DNA from: Hyphomicrobiales bacterium
Lineage (GTDB): Bacteria > Pseudomonadota > Alphaproteobacteria > Rhizobiales > Rhizobiaceae
Direction: 5' to 3'
Assembly: GCA_900471815.1 (NCBI GenBank)
Contig: UICE01000002.1
Span: 186,001 to 250,000 of the forward strand
DNA: 64,000 bases
Position numbers and translations under genes: made by a program. Under the pieces are notes generated by a model. That model was given only the letters and a program-made list of their open reading frames with translations. It searched no databases and was not told where the DNA came from. Below are positions 25,518 to 34,613 of this stretch, in pieces (within the stretch, counting starts at the first letter, position 1; each line of letters begins with the position of its first letter).

Positions 25518-27131
25518 CTATTCCGCGGCAATTTTTCCTGCAAGATCGCGATTTTTTATCAATTTATAGACCACAGAGTCCATTAATGCCTGAAAAGACG
25601 CATCTATGATGTTGTCGGAAACCCCGACTGTCCACCATCTGACATTGGTGGAATCTGTCGATTCTATCAAAACCCGGGTAATCGCTTCCGTACCACCATT
25701 GAGAATACGGACCTTGAAGTCCGCCAATACGAGATCGTTGATCTCATGCTGATAGCTGCCCATGTCCTTGCGCAAGGCAAGATCGAGAGCGTTGACCGGC
25801 CCGTGCCCTTCGGCCACCGACATACGCATTTCGCCGTCGACTTCCATACGAACCACAGCTTCGGAGACAGTTTTTATATTTCCATTGGCATCGAAGCGGC
25901 GCTCGACCATACAGCGGAAGGAATCCACTTTGAAAAACTCCGGCACAGTGCCCAGCGTGCGCCGGGCCAATAGCTCGAAGCTGGCATCGGCACCCTCATA
26001 GGCATAACCTTCAGCTTCGTGTTCTTTGACGAGCGAAATCAGCGTATCAAGACGCGGATCGGTTTTGCTGACAGAAATGCCGCGCCGCTCCAGTTCGTTG
26101 ATGAAATTGGACTTGCCGCCTTGGTCGGAAACCATGACCTTGCGGCGATTCCCCACCGTTTCCGGCGGAACATGTTCGTAGGTCGCTGGCTCTTTGATCA
26201 GGGCAGAAGCGTGAATACCCGCCTTTGTGGCGAAGGCGGAAGAGCCTACGAAAGCGCCCTGCGCGTTTGGCGCACGGTTAAGCAGTTCGTCGAAACTGCG
26301 CGACAAGCGCGACAGCCCCTTCAGCTTTTCGAGGCTGATACCGGTCTCGAAGCGATCCGCCCATGCGGGCTTGAGCATCAATGTCGGGATGATGGTGATT
26401 AGATTGGCATTGCCGCAGCGCTCTCCGATACCGTTAAGCGTGCCCTGCACGTGGCGGACGCCAGCATCAATGGCAGCGAGCGAGTTTGCGACAGCTTGTT
26501 CCGTATCATTATGCGCGTGAATGCCCAGATGATCACCCGGAATGATTTTCGTGACCGCCTTGACGATCGCCGTCACTTCAGCAGGTTGCGTACCGCCATT
26601 GGTATCGCAAAGAACCACCCAGCGAGCACCAGCATCATAGGCGGTCTTGGCACAAGCCAACGCATAGTCAGGATTTGCCTTGTAACCATCAAAGAAATGT
26701 TCGCAGTCGACAATGGCTTCCTTGCCCGCGCTGACAGCGGCTTTCACTGACGCGTCGATGGACTCGAGATTTTCTTCGTTCGTGCAGCCGAGCGCAACGC
26801 GAACGTGATAATCCCAACTCTTGCCAACGAAACAAACCGTATCAGCCGAAGAGCCAATCAGCGCTATGACACCGGGATCATTTGAAACAGAAACGCCGGC
26901 GCGTTTTGTCATGCCGAATGCGGCAAACTTTGCATGGTTTGTGCGTTTTTCGGCAAAGAATGCTGTGTCGGTCGGATTCGCTCCGGGATAGCCGCCTTCA
27001 ACATAGTCGAAGCCAAACTCGTCCAGCATAGCCGCGATTACTTTCTTGTCTTCCACCGAGAAATCAATGCCAGGTGTCTGCTGGCCATCGCGCAAGGTGG
27101 TGTCGAAAAGGTAGATGCGTTCTTTGCTCAC
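25518..27131 (-). CDS. cimA: (R)-citramalate synthase
   Basis: Condenses pyruvate and acetyl-CoA to citramalate, a threonine-independent route to isoleucine. The 537-residue protein has the HMGL-like TIM barrel with FDTTLRDGQQTPG near the N-terminus, the HAHND metal motif, and a C-terminal LeuA allosteric domain from about 390. The long TIGR00977 type fits better than 2-isopropylmalate synthase. GTG 27131 is chosen because it overlaps the preceding stop by four bases (GTGA); an in-frame ATG at 27155 has no ribosome site. Last gene of cysS-GFA-cimA. Confidence 0.9.
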   Translation of the reverse strand: MSKERIYLFDTTLRDGQQTPGIDFSVEDKKVIAAMLDEFGFDYVEGGYPGANPTDTAFFAEKRTNHAKFAAFGMTKRAGVSVSNDPGVIALIGSSADTVCFVGKSWDYHVRVALGCTNEENLESIDASVKAAVSAGKEAIVDCEHFFDGYKANPDYALACAKTAYDAGARWVVLCDTNGGTQPAEVTAIVKAVTKIIPGDHLGIHAHNDTEQAVANSLAAIDAGVRHVQGTLNGIGERCGNANLITIIPTLMLKPAWADRFETGISLEKLKGLSRLSRSFDELLNRAPNAQGAFVGSSAFATKAGIHASALIKEPATYEHVPPETVGNRRKVMVSDQGGKSNFINELERRGISVSKTDPRLDTLISLVKEHEAEGYAYEGADASFELLARRTLGTVPEFFKVDSFRCMVERRFDANGNIKTVSEAVVRMEVDGEMRMSVAEGHGPVNALDLALRKDMGSYQHEINDLVLADFKVRILNGGTEAITRVLIESTDSTNVRWWTVGVSDNIIDASFQALMDSVVYKLIKNRDLAGKIAAE

Positions 27132-27622
27132 TTGTGCGTCTCTTCCGCGGGCCATCTGTCTGTATCGAAATCCGGATGCTGATACGAAATCATGGTTTTC
27201 AGGAAATCGATGGATTCCGGATCGCCTTCGGACGTATATCCGGGCAAAGACGAGAGATCATCGACATAAGGCAATTTGCCTTCGAGTCCCCATTGAACAG
27301 TCGGCGCTAGTTCTTCCGGCTCATCAAAGGCACCGATGGCAAGAGCTATACCATCGGGCGCTTCATAGGTCAGCGGTGTTCCGCAGTCGGCGCAGAATCC
27401 CCGCTTGACGTGGTTGGACGACTGAAACCGTTTTGGTTCGCCTCGCGTCCATGTCAAATCGGTATCCGTTACCGAAACCAGCGGCGCAAAGAAATTGCCG
27501 AATGCTTTCTGGCACATGCGGCAATGACAGATCGATGGGCTCCCCAACGCGCCAGTAGCGCGAAACCGTACGGCCCCGCATTGACAGCCTCCGGTGTAGA
27601 CTGGCTTGTTATCCAAACTCAC
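27128..27622 (-). CDS. GFA-family (Gfa/CENP-V fold) zinc protein
   Basis: A 164-residue protein of the glutathione-dependent formaldehyde-activating enzyme family. The zinc ligands are in [10 protein letters not shown] (residue 12 on), [11 protein letters not shown] (32 on) and CADCGTPL (77 on). Family members bind zinc and some act on S-hydroxymethylglutathione, but most are uncharacterised. It starts within the cysS stop (ATGA) and ends within the cimA start (GTGA), so it is embedded in a tightly coupled operon. A role linked to cysteine or glutathione is possible but not shown. Confidence 0.88.
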   Translation of the reverse strand: MSLDNKPVYTGGCQCGAVRFRATGALGSPSICHCRMCQKAFGNFFAPLVSVTDTDLTWTRGEPKRFQSSNHVKRGFCADCGTPLTYEAPDGIALAIGAFDEPEELAPTVQWGLEGKLPYVDDLSSLPGYTSEGDPESIDFLKTMISYQHPDFDTDRWPAEETHK

Positions 27623-29073
27623 CGCTTCACCTCCCAGCTTGTCACACGTTCACCCGTGACCGCATCCTTGCCATCTTTGAGCTGAATGCCCTTTTCCAGC
27701 AATTCATAACGGATAGCGTCTGCTTCAGCAAAATCGCGTGCACCGAGCAGTTCCAGCCGTTGCATTACCTTAGCTTCAATCTCTGCGGCGAATTCAGACG
27801 ACACTTCGTCGGCATCACTACTCAAATCAATGCCGAGTAATGCAAATATTGCCTTATAAGCTGCGGGATCCAGTGACCGGGATTTGCGGACTGTAGCCAG
27901 CCAGTTGATGAGGCCCGGTGTTGCAAGATCATCAGACAATATCTCCAAAGCCTCATCGGGCACCCATCCGACAGCGGCAGAGCCTGCATATTCCCGCGCT
28001 TTGGCGAGGATATTCTCAGCTTCTTCTAGCCGATTGATGGTGAAATCAATCGGCTCGCGATAATTGGTCATGAGCATAGCCAATCTCAAAACATCACCCG
28101 GCCATTTGCGATCGCCAAATGTCGTCGTCTCCAGCAATTCGTTGATGGTGAAAAAATTTCCGACGCTTTTCGCCATCTTCTGGCCCTCAACCTGGAGGAA
28201 ACCATTATGCATCCAGATATTGGCCATCCGATCCGTGCCGAATGCGCAGCATGACTGGGCGATTTCGTTTTCATGGTGAGGGAAAACGAGATCAATGCCA
28301 CCTCCGTGAATATCAAAGATATTCTTCATCGGATCATCGCAGCGCAACCCACCGCCGAAGGGCTCAAGCAGCTTGGCCATAGCCATGGCAGAGCACTCTA
28401 TATGCCAGCCGGGACGACCGAGACCATCAATCCCCGCCGGTGACGGCCAACCGGGCTCACCTTCCCTGGAAGGCTTCCACAAAACAAAGTCCATCTCGTC
28501 GCGCTTATACGACGCAACGTCGACGCGTGCGCCTGCGAGCATGTCATCTGCGGAGCGCCGTGCCAAAAGCCCATAGCGCGGGCCCCTCGCCGCATTCATC
28601 GCAGAGGGTGAGAACAGCACATGTCCGTCAGCAACATAGGCAACGCCGCGCTCTACCAGCCGGTCGATCATCGCCACCATTTCGGCAATATACTCGGTCG
28701 CCCGCGGCTGCGCCGATGGCTCCAGATTGCCAAGCGCTGTCACATCGGCCTGAAACTGAGCGTTCGTAGCTTCCGTCACCTTTCGAATAGCTTCGTTCAG
28801 TGGCAGATTCGGAAAATCCCGGGCGGCACGCGCGTTAATCTTATCGTCGATATCCGTGATATTGCGAACGTAAGTGACATGATTTTCGCCGTAGGTGTGA
28901 CGCAAAAGCCGAAACAGCACATCAAAGACAATGACAGGTCTGGCATTGCCGATATGGGCGTAGTCATAGACTGTCGGGCCGCAGACATACATGCGCACAT
29001 TTTTAACGTCGATTGGCTCGAACTTCTCCTTCGAGCGTGTCAGCGTATTGTAAAGGCTAATGTCATGCGGCAT
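27619..29073 (-). CDS. cysS: Cysteinyl-tRNA synthetase
   Basis: Class I aminoacyl-tRNA synthetase charging tRNA-Cys. The 484-residue protein has the zinc-site Cys in [16 protein letters not shown], where HIGN is the HIGH motif, the zinc ligands in the [12 protein letters not shown] region, and KMAKS near 290 in place of KMSKS. It heads the cysS-GFA-cimA operon. ATG 29073 gives the standard [13 protein letters not shown] start. Confidence 0.97.
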   Translation of the reverse strand: MPHDISLYNTLTRSKEKFEPIDVKNVRMYVCGPTVYDYAHIGNARPVIVFDVLFRLLRHTYGENHVTYVRNITDIDDKINARAARDFPNLPLNEAIRKVTEATNAQFQADVTALGNLEPSAQPRATEYIAEMVAMIDRLVERGVAYVADGHVLFSPSAMNAARGPRYGLLARRSADDMLAGARVDVASYKRDEMDFVLWKPSREGEPGWPSPAGIDGLGRPGWHIECSAMAMAKLLEPFGGGLRCDDPMKNIFDIHGGGIDLVFPHHENEIAQSCCAFGTDRMANIWMHNGFLQVEGQKMAKSVGNFFTINELLETTTFGDRKWPGDVLRLAMLMTNYREPIDFTINRLEEAENILAKAREYAGSAAVGWVPDEALEILSDDLATPGLINWLATVRKSRSLDPAAYKAIFALLGIDLSSDADEVSSEFAAEIEAKVMQRLELLGARDFAEADAIRYELLEKGIQLKDGKDAVTGERVTSWEVKR

Positions 29074-29454
29074 GGGTCATCTCAATTTCAGGTTCAAGGA
29101 TGTACAGAATATCAACAGACGGGTCGCTTGACCGGCATATTTGCATCTTTGGTACTGGAAATTTGAGATGAAAACGACCGGGCCAGCAGGAGCTAGCTGA
29201 TAATGGTCCGACAGGTGATAATAATCGTAACTGACAACGTTTTCATGATGTCTTTATGATTGAGCGCAAGCCAATCGTCAAGCACCGGCAATTGGAAGCT
29301 GGTGTGGCAAATTTGTCGGGATCACATTGGTTAATGCAAATTAACCGGAAAGCCTAAAATCCTCCCGGAAAGTGCCTTTTTTCCGGCCAATTTGAACGGG
29401 ATTCCTGTCTCTTATGCGAAAGGGGAATAGGCCCCGCCCAAAAGGACCAGACCC
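29074..29454. other. Intergenic region between cysS and a small ORF
   Basis: No convincing gene is seen here apart from the promoter space for cysS (minus) and the small ORF (plus). It holds a palindrome GGTTAAT-GCAA-ATTAACC at 29329-29346, a CCGGAAA/TTTCCGG hairpin near 29359-29381, and a GGGG/GCCCC hairpin near 29421-29434. An sRNA is possible but I found no terminator with a T-run to support one. Confidence 0.5.
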
Positions 29455-29622
29455 ATGATACCGACACAACAGACTGCAAAGCCGCGAGAGAGTATCTTTG
29501 CCGACCACCTTGCCCTGCAATACCGCGCCATCGGCCCGGCAGCCATTCAAGCCGCAGTACTCAACACTGTCCGTCAGCGTCCGCCTTTGAAGCTCGCTTC
29601 AATTGTTCAGGAAACGGACTAA
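29455..29622 (+). CDS. Small protein, 55 residues, unknown
   Basis: ATG 29455 is preceded by AGGA at eight bases and opens a 55-residue frame (MIPTQQTAKPRESIFADHL, then QYRAIGPAAIQAAVL). The composition is normal for coding DNA, with an amphipathic central helix and no signal peptide or membrane segment. The RAIGPAA segment resembles small conserved Rhizobiales proteins I have seen but cannot name. The end overlaps the 3' end of the convergent LysE gene by 24 bases. It could still be a chance frame. Confidence 0.5.
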   Translation: MIPTQQTAKPRESIFADHLALQYRAIGPAAIQAAVLNTVRQRPPLKLASIVQETD

Positions 29623-30213
29623 AAGACTAAGCGCGATCCCCGCCATGACAAGGCCGATGATAACATCGAGCACGCGCCAGGCAGCCGGACGGGCGAACAC
29701 CGGTTGCAGCAGCCTCGCACCATAGCCGAGGCCGAAAAACCAGACGAAGGATGCAATCGCCGCGCCAGCGCCATAAGCCGCGCGGTTAGCCCCTTCGAAG
29801 CGGGCCGAGAGGCCCCCAAGCAAGACAACTGTATCCAGATAGACGTGCGGATTGAGGAATGTTAGCGCCAATACGGTGCCAATAGCAGCCTTCAGCGAGC
29901 TACTGCCAAACCGTGCAGCCTGCATTGCCTCTGGGTGCAATGCACGCCGGAATGCTACCGAGGCATACCAGAACAGGAACAGAGCGCCTCCAAGCGTTAC
30001 AAATGAAATGAGTTTGGGCGACTGGGCTATCAATGTGCCAAGACCCGCAACACCTGCTGCAATGAGCAATGCATCGGACAATGCACAGATCAGGCTGAGA
30101 ATAAACACATGCTCGCGCAACAATCCCTGACGCAGTATGAAGGCATTTTGAGCGCCGATGGCAATGATCAGCGATCCGCCAAGAAGAAAACCGGAAAGTG
30201 CGGCTGAAAGCAT
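29599..30213 (-). CDS. LysE/ArgO-family amino acid exporter
   Basis: The 204-residue inner-membrane protein has six predicted helices. It includes the LysE family start GSLIIAIGAQNAFILRQGL and the conserved TFLNPHVYLDTVVLLG. The GAQNAF and NPHVYLDT motifs are those of ArgO/LysE proteins, which export arginine, lysine or analogues. No LysR regulator (ArgP) gene is adjacent. Start ATG 30213. Confidence 0.9.
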   Translation of the reverse strand: MLSAALSGFLLGGSLIIAIGAQNAFILRQGLLREHVFILSLICALSDALLIAAGVAGLGTLIAQSPKLISFVTLGGALFLFWYASVAFRRALHPEAMQAARFGSSSLKAAIGTVLALTFLNPHVYLDTVVLLGGLSARFEGANRAAYGAGAAIASFVWFFGLGYGARLLQPVFARPAAWRVLDVIIGLVMAGIALSLLVRFLNN

Positions 30214-30242
30214 TCGAAGATATCCTGATAAACCTGGGCGAA

Positions 30243-31007
30243 TTAAAAAAGCTTCATCTGCGTATCAGGTTCTTCGGGTTTGTTGCGAGCGGATTTTTTG
30301 GGCTCGCTCAAATTTTCAAGCACCCTTTCCTGAATATCCGGCCCGGTATTGGCAACCTTGTTGACCTTGTCGGATACGGGAATGGCTTCAAAAAAGTCCG
30401 CTTGCGCCGGCTTCAATAAATCCGAAACATGGCGCGGCTCCTGTGTCTTGCAATCGAGCCAGCGGGCAAAATCCTTTTGCTCGATGATCACAGGCATACG
30501 ATCGTGAATGTGACGAATATCGTCATTGGCACGCGTCGTAAGTATGGCTCCAGTGTCCATTTCCGAGCCTTCGGCATTAGCCCAAGGCTCATAAAGTCCG
30601 GCAAAGGCAATGATGCCGCCATTGCGCGGTCTGATCCAGTAAGCTTGGGATTTTTTGTCCCCGCTGCGACGCCACTCATAAAAACCTGATGCCGGAATGA
30701 GAGCCCGGCGATGGCGCATAGCGGTCTTGAAAGAGGCCTTCTCGATTGCAGTTTCCGACCTCGCATTGATCATCAATGGGTAATCGGCAGTATTTTTCAC
30801 CCAGCCCGGAATAAAACCCCAACGGACAAGCAGCGCTTTGCGATCCGAACGATTGCTGCCGGGGGGCGGAGTTTCACCGCTCATCACCATGAGGATTGGC
30901 TGCGTAGGAGCAATATTGAAACGTGGCGGAAAATCTTCAAGCTCCATGAGCGCAAGATAGGCCGCTATTTCTTCAGGTGTCCCAAGGAGTGAAAAACGTC
31001 CGCACAT
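30243..31007 (-). CDS. SRAP-family abasic-site DNA-protein crosslinker (YedK/HMCES-like)
   Basis: SOS-response-associated peptidase family. Family members crosslink to abasic sites in single-stranded DNA through the N-terminal Cys. The 254-residue product begins MCGRF, so Cys2 becomes the new N-terminus after Met removal. NIAPTQPI near 36, the catalytic Glu in SGFYEWRR near 115 and HDRMPVII near 175 are all present. The frame opens at 31043, but the internal ATG 31007 is dictated by Cys2. It is divergent from the NUDIX gene. No LexA-type box was recognised upstream. Confidence 0.93.
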   Translation of the reverse strand: MCGRFSLLGTPEEIAAYLALMELEDFPPRFNIAPTQPILMVMSGETPPPGSNRSDRKALLVRWGFIPGWVKNTADYPLMINARSETAIEKASFKTAMRHRRALIPASGFYEWRRSGDKKSQAYWIRPRNGGIIAFAGLYEPWANAEGSEMDTGAILTTRANDDIRHIHDRMPVIIEQKDFARWLDCKTQEPRHVSDLLKPAQADFFEAIPVSDKVNKVANTGPDIQERVLENLSEPKKSARNKPEEPDTQMKLF

Positions 31008-31105
31008 ATTAACCTGCTTCCACGCTGCCGTGACCTTCGTCAATGCACCACTTGCTCAACTACCGCCATCTTGTCAAACGGACTTGCAAGGCTTACCGCT
31101 TGGAT

Positions 31106-31537
31106 ATGGACCAAATTCCACTTTCCCCAACTGTCGATGGCGTATCGGTTGTATGCATCCGCGACGGTGCATTTCTCCTGGTTGAGCGTGGGCGCGATCC
31201 TTCCAAGGGCTGGCTCGCCTTTCCCGGCGGAAGACGAGAGGATGGTGAGACGCCGCAGGAGGCGGCAATTAGAGAATTGAACGAGGAAACCGGCCTCTCG
31301 GTGGCCATCATCACCTATCTTACGACAGTGACATTCGATTACTCCACGCCTGAATTTCCCTCCCCCAGACCATTCCGCCTTGCTGTTTTTCGAGCCCATG
31401 ATGTTCTTGGGGAAGCAATTGCTGCCGATGACGCGGCAGCAGTTCATTGGTTGCGGTATGAAGAAATGACCGGATTTGACGTTACGGAAAGTGTGCTTGA
31501 CGTTGCACGGGAACTTGCGCGGGACTTCGAAAGCTGA
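31106..31537 (+). CDS. NUDIX hydrolase
   Basis: Probable pyrophosphohydrolase of nucleotide derivatives (ADP-ribose pyrophosphatase type), 143 residues from ATG 31106. The Nudix box is intact: GGRREDGETPQEAAIRELNE followed by ETGL, covering the metal-binding Glu residues. An upstream ATG at 31043 would add 21 residues and abut the SRAP promoter; no strong ribosome site decides. Divergent from SRAP and followed by the TIGR02301 gene on the same strand. Confidence 0.88.
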   Translation: MDQIPLSPTVDGVSVVCIRDGAFLLVERGRDPSKGWLAFPGGRREDGETPQEAAIRELNEETGLSVAIITYLTTVTFDYSTPEFPSPRPFRLAVFRAHDVLGEAIAADDAAAVHWLRYEEMTGFDVTESVLDVARELARDFES

Positions 31538-31616
31538 GGGTATCCCACCAAACTGCCTTGAAGATGCCTTGCTTTCAGGACACAAGGGTTTGGGGAATTC
31601 AGCTCAAGGCAATTTT

Positions 31617-31985
31617 GTGCGTCGAACAGCGTTTATCATATTGGCATTGATGGGAATTTCGTGCGCGGTTCCAGCCTATGCAGTCGATCCTCTTTATGAA
31701 ACCAAATTGATAAGACTGGCGGAAGTGTTGGGCTCGATCCACTCTTTGCGCAATATATGTGGCGAGAACAGCAGCCAATGGCGCGACAGAATGGATGCAC
31801 TGCTTCTGGCCGAAAACCCAGATCCAGTGCGAAAGGCGCGTTTGATTGCCAGTTTTAACCGGGGATACAGGACCTTTAACGAAACCTATTCGACCTGTAC
31901 AAGCCAGGCGATTGCGGCGATTGACCGCTATGAACAGGAAGGAACAAAGCTTTCTTCCGAAATCGTATCGGGATATGGAAATTAA
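31617..31985 (+). CDS. TIGR02301-family exported protein
   Basis: Small periplasmic protein of unknown function restricted mainly to Rhizobiales. GTG 31617 with AAGG seven bases upstream gives a 122-residue product with a signal peptide (RRTAFIILALMGISCAVPAYA). The mature part starts VDPLYETKLIRLAEVLGSIH and contains ICGEN and a C-terminal CTSQAIAAIDRYEQEG helix; the two Cys could form a disulfide. The frame is open upstream to 31476 but that stretch overlaps the NUDIX 3' end. Confidence 0.8.
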   Translation: MRRTAFIILALMGISCAVPAYAVDPLYETKLIRLAEVLGSIHSLRNICGENSSQWRDRMDALLLAENPDPVRKARLIASFNRGYRTFNETYSTCTSQAIAAIDRYEQEGTKLSSEIVSGYGN

Positions 31986-32087
31986 CCGGGCTTTAACTGT
32001 TGAAGCCAATGAACCGCATTTTAAGCAAAACCTATGGTATTGTTTAGTGGCACTTTAAGAATTGGCTTCGGCCAAGGATGGTACATC

Positions 32088-32345
32088 ATGAACATGACCT
32101 CGACAGATATTGATAAATTGGTTGCTGAAGAGAAAAAACTCGTAGCGATCGAATATCAGAATGAAGTCTGGGCTGATGGCACGCTTGAAGGTATCGAACC
32201 GGAGATCATGGCTGAAGCAGCATTTGCCACCGCGCTGATCGAACTTATCCGCGATAACGGGGAAGTGTCCGCGTTGGCCTTGCTCGAAGCCTTGCGCGAA
32301 CGTATCTCTGCTGGCGAGTTTTCGACGAATCGCATTCTGCAGTAG
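32088..32345 (+). CDS. Conserved small cytoplasmic protein, unknown
   Basis: The 85-residue acidic, mostly helical protein (MNMTSTDIDKLVAEEKK, ending SAGEFSTNRILQ) has no signal peptide or cysteine. ATG 32088 is chosen because AAGGA lies nine bases upstream; the open frame starts 18 codons earlier. It is 20 bases before the next exported-protein gene, so they may be cotranscribed. No function is recognised. Confidence 0.65.
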   Translation: MNMTSTDIDKLVAEEKKLVAIEYQNEVWADGTLEGIEPEIMAEAAFATALIELIRDNGEVSALALLEALRERISAGEFSTNRILQ

Positions 32346-32365
32346 TTAAATTCCGGGTGACATTC

Positions 32366-33160
32366 ATGCTTGAAAAGCATCTTTCCGCTTATCCTTTCGC
32401 CAGAACCATCATGCTGGCGACAGCGGTATGCGCATTGAGCCTACCTGCATGGTCTGCAAATTCAGGTGCGCCGGTGCAACTTGCATTGAGCGAAATCAAA
32501 AAGGAAGAACTGCCCAAGGCGGCAGAGCCTGCAAAGCCTGACGCGAGCCAGCCGACTGGCGAAACACAGACACCCCCGCCCGCATCATCAGATACGCCTG
32601 GTGCAGCGCCCACCGAGCCTAGGGCGGAAGATGGCGCCGAGGGTGCTAAGGCTACCAATCCAGCAATGCCCAATGCGAAGGATGGAGCGGAAACACCAGA
32701 GGTCCAGTACGATCTCACCAAGCTACCCTTCCCCGTACAAAAGATGCATCAGCTTATTCTCGAGGCTGCGAAATCGGGCAATATTGAAGCGTTGCGGCCA
32801 CTTATCGGGTCTGGTGACGATGTAACCATGCTTTCGCTAGCCGAAGTCGATGGCGACCCGCTGGCCTATCTGAAAAGTCAGGCAGGCGATCCGGATGGGC
32901 AGGAAATACTTGCAATTTTGGTTGATGTGCTGGAATCAGGATTCGTGCACATCGATGCAGGTACAGCAGACGAATTATACGTTTGGCCCTATTTCTTTGC
33001 CTATCCGTTGGATAAGCTGGATGCAAAACAAAAAGTTGAGCTCTTTCAAATCGTTACTGCTGGCGACTATGATGAAATGAAGCAGTTCGGCACGTATGTA
33101 TTTTATCGTCTGGGTATCACTCCGAAAGGCCGCTGGCGCTTTTTCGTGACCGGCGACTGA
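32366..33160 (+). CDS. Exported protein with Pro/Ala-rich linker, unknown
   Basis: The 264-residue product has a signal peptide ending PAWSA near residue 31, then about 80 residues rich in Pro, Ala, Glu and Asp (a disordered linker), then a compact domain from about 115 to the C-terminus. That domain begins YDLTKLPFPVQKMHQLILEA and ends RLGITPKGRWRFFVTGD. The helical repeat start (LILEAAKSGNIEALRPLIGSG) looks like a degenerate ankyrin unit. The in-frame GTG 32357 is an alternative start. Similar exported proteins occur in Brucella relatives, but no function is known to me. Confidence 0.65.
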   Translation: MLEKHLSAYPFARTIMLATAVCALSLPAWSANSGAPVQLALSEIKKEELPKAAEPAKPDASQPTGETQTPPPASSDTPGAAPTEPRAEDGAEGAKATNPAMPNAKDGAETPEVQYDLTKLPFPVQKMHQLILEAAKSGNIEALRPLIGSGDDVTMLSLAEVDGDPLAYLKSQAGDPDGQEILAILVDVLESGFVHIDAGTADELYVWPYFFAYPLDKLDAKQKVELFQIVTAGDYDEMKQFGTYVFYRLGITPKGRWRFFVTGD

Positions 33161-33184
33161 TTTTTCAGATTTATTTTCATTGGA

Positions 33185-33211
33185 TGTCACATCCGGCAAT
33201 GCTGTCTCGTC
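33185..33211 (+). promoter_or_regulatory. ECF41-type promoter of the AhpD-like gene
   Basis: TGTCACA at 33185-33191 and CGTC at 33208-33211 are separated by exactly 16 bases. This is the published consensus for promoters of ECF41 sigma factors, and the gene it drives is followed by an ECF41 gene. The transcript would start about 30 bases before ATG 33248. Confidence 0.75.
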
Positions 33212-33247
33212 TCGTATTCAGGCAACTGAATGCCACACAGGAGACAG

Positions 33248-33706
33248 ATGATGAAAGCCAGATTAAATCCTATAAGTTTTGACGCTCTCAAGCCGATGCT
33301 TGTCATGAGTGAAGGCGTTGAAGGTAACGGCCTTGAAAAAAGCCTGCAAGAACTCGTCAAGTTGCGTGCATCCCAGATCAATGGCTGCGCCTATTGCCTC
33401 GATATGCATTCCAAGGATGCGCGTAAGCATGGCGAAACCGAGCAACGCATTTATTTGCTGAACGGCTGGCGAGAATCTCCATTATATAGCGATCGGGAGA
33501 GGGCTGCCTTGGCCTGGACAGAGGCGTTGACTCTGGTCTCGCAAACCCATGCGCCCGATAGTGATTATGAAGCCCTGAAGCTGCACTTCACTGAAGAGGA
33601 AATTGTGAAATTGACGATGCTCATTGTCACCATCAACGGTTGGAACCGTATTGCCATCGGGTTCCGCTCCATACATCCGGTAGCAAAAGCCAGTGTCGCA
33701 GCCTGA
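33248..33706 (+). CDS. AhpD-like carboxymuconolactone decarboxylase-family protein
   Basis: The 152-residue protein has the AhpD active-site pattern in NGCAYCLDMHSKDAR: a CxxC pair plus His, preceded by a Glu in the helix QELVKLRAS. Members act as thiol peroxidase-like antioxidants or ring-opening enzymes. ATG 33248 follows GGAG; the open frame starts at 33230. Together with the next gene it forms the classical ECF41 partner pair (COE proteins: carboxymuconolactone decarboxylase, oxidoreductase, epimerase). Its upstream region carries the ECF41 promoter. Confidence 0.88.
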   Translation: MMKARLNPISFDALKPMLVMSEGVEGNGLEKSLQELVKLRASQINGCAYCLDMHSKDARKHGETEQRIYLLNGWRESPLYSDRERAALAWTEALTLVSQTHAPDSDYEALKLHFTEEEIVKLTMLIVTINGWNRIAIGFRSIHPVAKASVAA

Positions 33707-34583
33707 CGACACGCTAGAGGCGTTCAACCGCCTGAGGCCTCGGCTGACCCGGATTGCATATCGCATGCTCGGGTCAGTCGCAGAGGCAGAGGATGTTGTT
33801 CAAGAGAGCTTCATTCGCTGGCACAAGACCGACAAGTCGAGTGTTCGCAGTGAAGAAGCTTTCCTTGTCAGCATAATTACGCGCCTTTGCCTTGATCATC
33901 TGAAATCGGCGCGTGTGCGCAGGGAAAGATATGTAGGAGATTGGCTGCCGGAACCGATATTCAATCCGCTCGAAGAAGAGACCGAAGGTGACATTACGCT
34001 GACCCTTATGATGGCACTAGAACGGCTGTCGCCCCTCGAACGTGCCGCATTTTTGCTGCATGATGTGTTCGGCCAAGATTTCAAGCAGATTGCCCAGACT
34101 ATCAATCGGGATGCTGCGACTTGCAGGCAGCTCGCAAACCGGGCGCGCAATCATATACAAAAGGCCAAGCCGAGATTTCCCGTGTCAGATGAGCAAGGCA
34201 GCAGGATCGCTGCGGCCTTCTTCAACGCGTCACGCACTGGCGACACACAGACACTTCAAACCCTTCTGGCAGATGACGTTGTTATGTATGCTGACGGCGG
34301 CGGAGTTAGGCTTTCGGTGGTCAAGCCAATTTACACGGCTGAGAACATAATGCGCTTTTTCGAGGGCGTTTCACGCCGTGCAGATTTCGAGCTTCCAACT
34401 CTGCTATTTGAAGGCCTGATTGATGGCTTGCATGGCTTTGCTACGATGGAGTCTGATGACCTGCCACAAACAACCGCTCTGGAAATCGAGAACGGGAAGA
34501 TCAAGGCCATCTATGTCATGCGCAACCCGGAAAAACTTGGACATTTGCAGTTTGCGAAATTCCCGGCAAAGGGTACAGCTTGA
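33693..34583 (+). CDS. ECF41-family sigma factor with fused SnoaL-like domain
   Basis: Alternative sigma factor of 296 residues. Region 2 (EAEDVVQESFIRW near 30-42) and region 4 (LSPLERAAFLL then a helix-turn-helix near 110-150) are followed by a C-terminal SnoaL-like domain. The three ECF41 signatures are present: WLPEP between regions 2 and 4, DGGG near 205, and NPEKL near the end. ECF41 proteins need no anti-sigma factor; the C-terminal domain regulates activity. GTG 33693 overlaps the end of the AhpD-like gene by 14 bases. Confidence 0.9.
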   Translation: MSQPDDTLEAFNRLRPRLTRIAYRMLGSVAEAEDVVQESFIRWHKTDKSSVRSEEAFLVSIITRLCLDHLKSARVRRERYVGDWLPEPIFNPLEEETEGDITLTLMMALERLSPLERAAFLLHDVFGQDFKQIAQTINRDAATCRQLANRARNHIQKAKPRFPVSDEQGSRIAAAFFNASRTGDTQTLQTLLADDVVMYADGGGVRLSVVKPIYTAENIMRFFEGVSRRADFELPTLLFEGLIDGLHGFATMESDDLPQTTALEIENGKIKAIYVMRNPEKLGHLQFAKFPAKGTA

Positions 34584-34613
34584 GGCCACTCTTTTTGAAT
34601 TCACAGGTGCCCA

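Noticed and set aside
31040-31585. Minus-strand 181-codon frame
   Set aside because: Antisense to the NUDIX gene, whose Nudix box is intact.
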